A program made the translations under genes and the position numbers. Below, piece by piece: positions 6,162-6,839 of a DNA stretch of 6,839 nt (position 1 is the first letter of the stretch; each line of letters starts with the position of its first letter). The stretch is from VBAS01 sp035292525 (GTDB lineage Bacteria; Bacteroidota; Bacteroidia; Chitinophagales; Chitinophagaceae), in the NCBI GenBank assembly GCA_035292525.1, contig DATDPZ010000132.1, positions 1 through 6,839 on the forward strand, given 5' to 3'. Under the pieces are notes generated by a model. That model did no database searches. It had not been told where the DNA came from and saw only the letters and a list, made by a program, of their open reading frames with translations.

Positions 6162-6839
6162 TTATACCGGAATCAGCTTTGCATTAGTTTCCAGCCACTG
6201 CTCAAAATTCTGCAAACCGGGGTTAAGTTCCTTCGAGATTTTCACATCCCGTAAAGCATTTATCTTTTCTTCAAACTCATCATATACCTGGAACATATTA
6301 CCCAGGTCATCTGCACCCGGAAAACCAAAACTGCGGTAAACATCGGGAGAAACTTTATTGTAAACTACAGGCTGACCCAGTGCTTTGCTTAATGCTGCCG
6401 CCATTTCTTCTCCGCTAAGATGTTCGCCGGCCACACCCACATTTTTACCAATATATTCCTGGCCTTTTTTAAAAATGCCATAAGCACATTTACCAATATC
6501 TTCTGCACCGATGCCCGCCATTTTTGCATCTCCTATTGGTAAAGTCAGGTACAGTTTACCATCTTCTCCTTTTTTTGGACCAGCGCCAAAGTAGATAAAA
6601 TTATCCCAGTAAAAAGAGGCATGAAAAAATGTAGTGGGTACTCCTGCATCAATAAAATGTTTGTTCGATTCACCCTTGGCGTCAAAGTGAGGAACATTGT
6701 ATTTTTCCATCAACGTTGGCATCCGGTCGTCATGTATCGGAAACAACTCCCTTGTATCTTCCAGTGTGGACCAGATGGCATGTTTAATGCCTGCTTCTTT
6801 CGAAGCTTTAGCAAAAAGTGCGGCTTCGGCTTTTTCCTG
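6162..6839 (-). CDS. NmrA/HSCARG-like NAD(P)-binding protein, C-terminal part (cut by right window edge)
   Basis: The visible 225 codons belong to an atypical short-chain dehydrogenase fold protein of the NmrA family, closest in pattern to human HSCARG (NMRAL1), a NADPH sensor with no proven catalysis. Landmarks in visible numbering are AGIKHAIWSTLEDTR (16-30), VPHFDAKGE (49-57), FYWDNF (76-81), LPIGDAKMAGIGAEDIG (100-116), YIGKNVGVAGEHLSGEEMA (129-147), and FGFPGADDLGNMFQVY (171-186) near the C-terminus, ending with FEQWLETNAKLIPV. The N-terminal Rossmann glycine motif that would bind NAD(P) lies beyond the window, so about 70-100 residues are missing. The frame is open to the edge; the Leu-Phe-Pro at 6746 is internal, not a start. 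It converges on the lipoprotein gene with 43 bp between stops and has its own terminator. The true role, redox sensing or reduction, is not decided by sequence. Confidence 0.88.
   Translation of the reverse strand, partial: QEKAEAALFAKASKEAGIKHAIWSTLEDTRELFPIHDDRMPTLMEKYNVPHFDAKGESNKHFIDAGVPTTFFHASFYWDNFIYFGAGPKKGEDGKLYLTLPIGDAKMAGIGAEDIGKCAYGIFKKGQEYIGKNVGVAGEHLSGEEMAAALSKALGQPVVYNKVSPDVYRSFGFPGADDLGNMFQVYDEFEEKINALRDVKISKELNPGLQNFEQWLETNAKLIPV

Noticed and set aside
6162..6746. Complete 194-residue NmrA-like gene starting at a TTG at 6746
   Set aside because: The same frame stays open to the window edge and encodes typical family sequence upstream (AGIKHAIWSTLEDTR), so the gene is cut by the edge rather than starting there.

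Overview
The window looks like chromosomal DNA of a Bacteroidota bacterium, most likely a Chitinophagaceae-type genome. The evidence is moderate, AT-leaning composition, start codons with no Shine-Dalgarno sequence, several exported proteins of unknown function, and a TAnnTTTG-type -7 box in front of serA. This placement comes from sequence style and protein families, not from a database search.

Layout from left to right. (1) Positions 1-362, minus strand: the first 120 codons of serA (D-3-phosphoglycerate dehydrogenase), cut by the left edge. (2) An 85-bp divergent spacer. (3) Positions 448-1959, plus strand: nnr, a complete bifunctional NAD(P)H-hydrate epimerase/dehydratase. (4) Positions 1978-3066, plus strand: an exported DUF3298 (RsiV-like) protein, 18 bp behind nnr. 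(5) A 312-bp gap with weak hairpins and no convincing gene. (6) Positions 3379-5622, plus strand: a 747-residue exported protein with a conserved-looking Cys/Gln module near its N-terminus and a cysteine-rich C-terminal third. (7) Positions 5630-5731: a truncated second copy of the 3' end of the DUF3298 gene. (8) Positions 5741-6118, plus strand: a DUF3574 lipoprotein. (9) A terminator hairpin for the opposite strand that overlaps the end of the lipoprotein gene. (10) Positions 6162-6839, minus strand: an NmrA/HSCARG-like NAD(P)-binding protein, cut by the right edge.

serA, nnr and the NmrA-like gene are soluble nicotinamide-cofactor proteins. The block between nnr and the terminator encodes cell-envelope proteins. 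The main structural oddity is a direct repeat of 84 bp (79 of 84 identical) whose copies are 2,662 bp apart and flank the 747-residue gene. A simple reading, which is inference, is that an older order nnr - DUF3298 - DUF3574 lipoprotein was interrupted when the large gene arrived together with a duplicated DUF3298 3' end. The main functional oddity is the pair of motifs around Cys106 and Gln153 in the large protein, which resembles the Cys and Gln motifs of internal-thioester adhesin domains. That resemblance is a hypothesis only.
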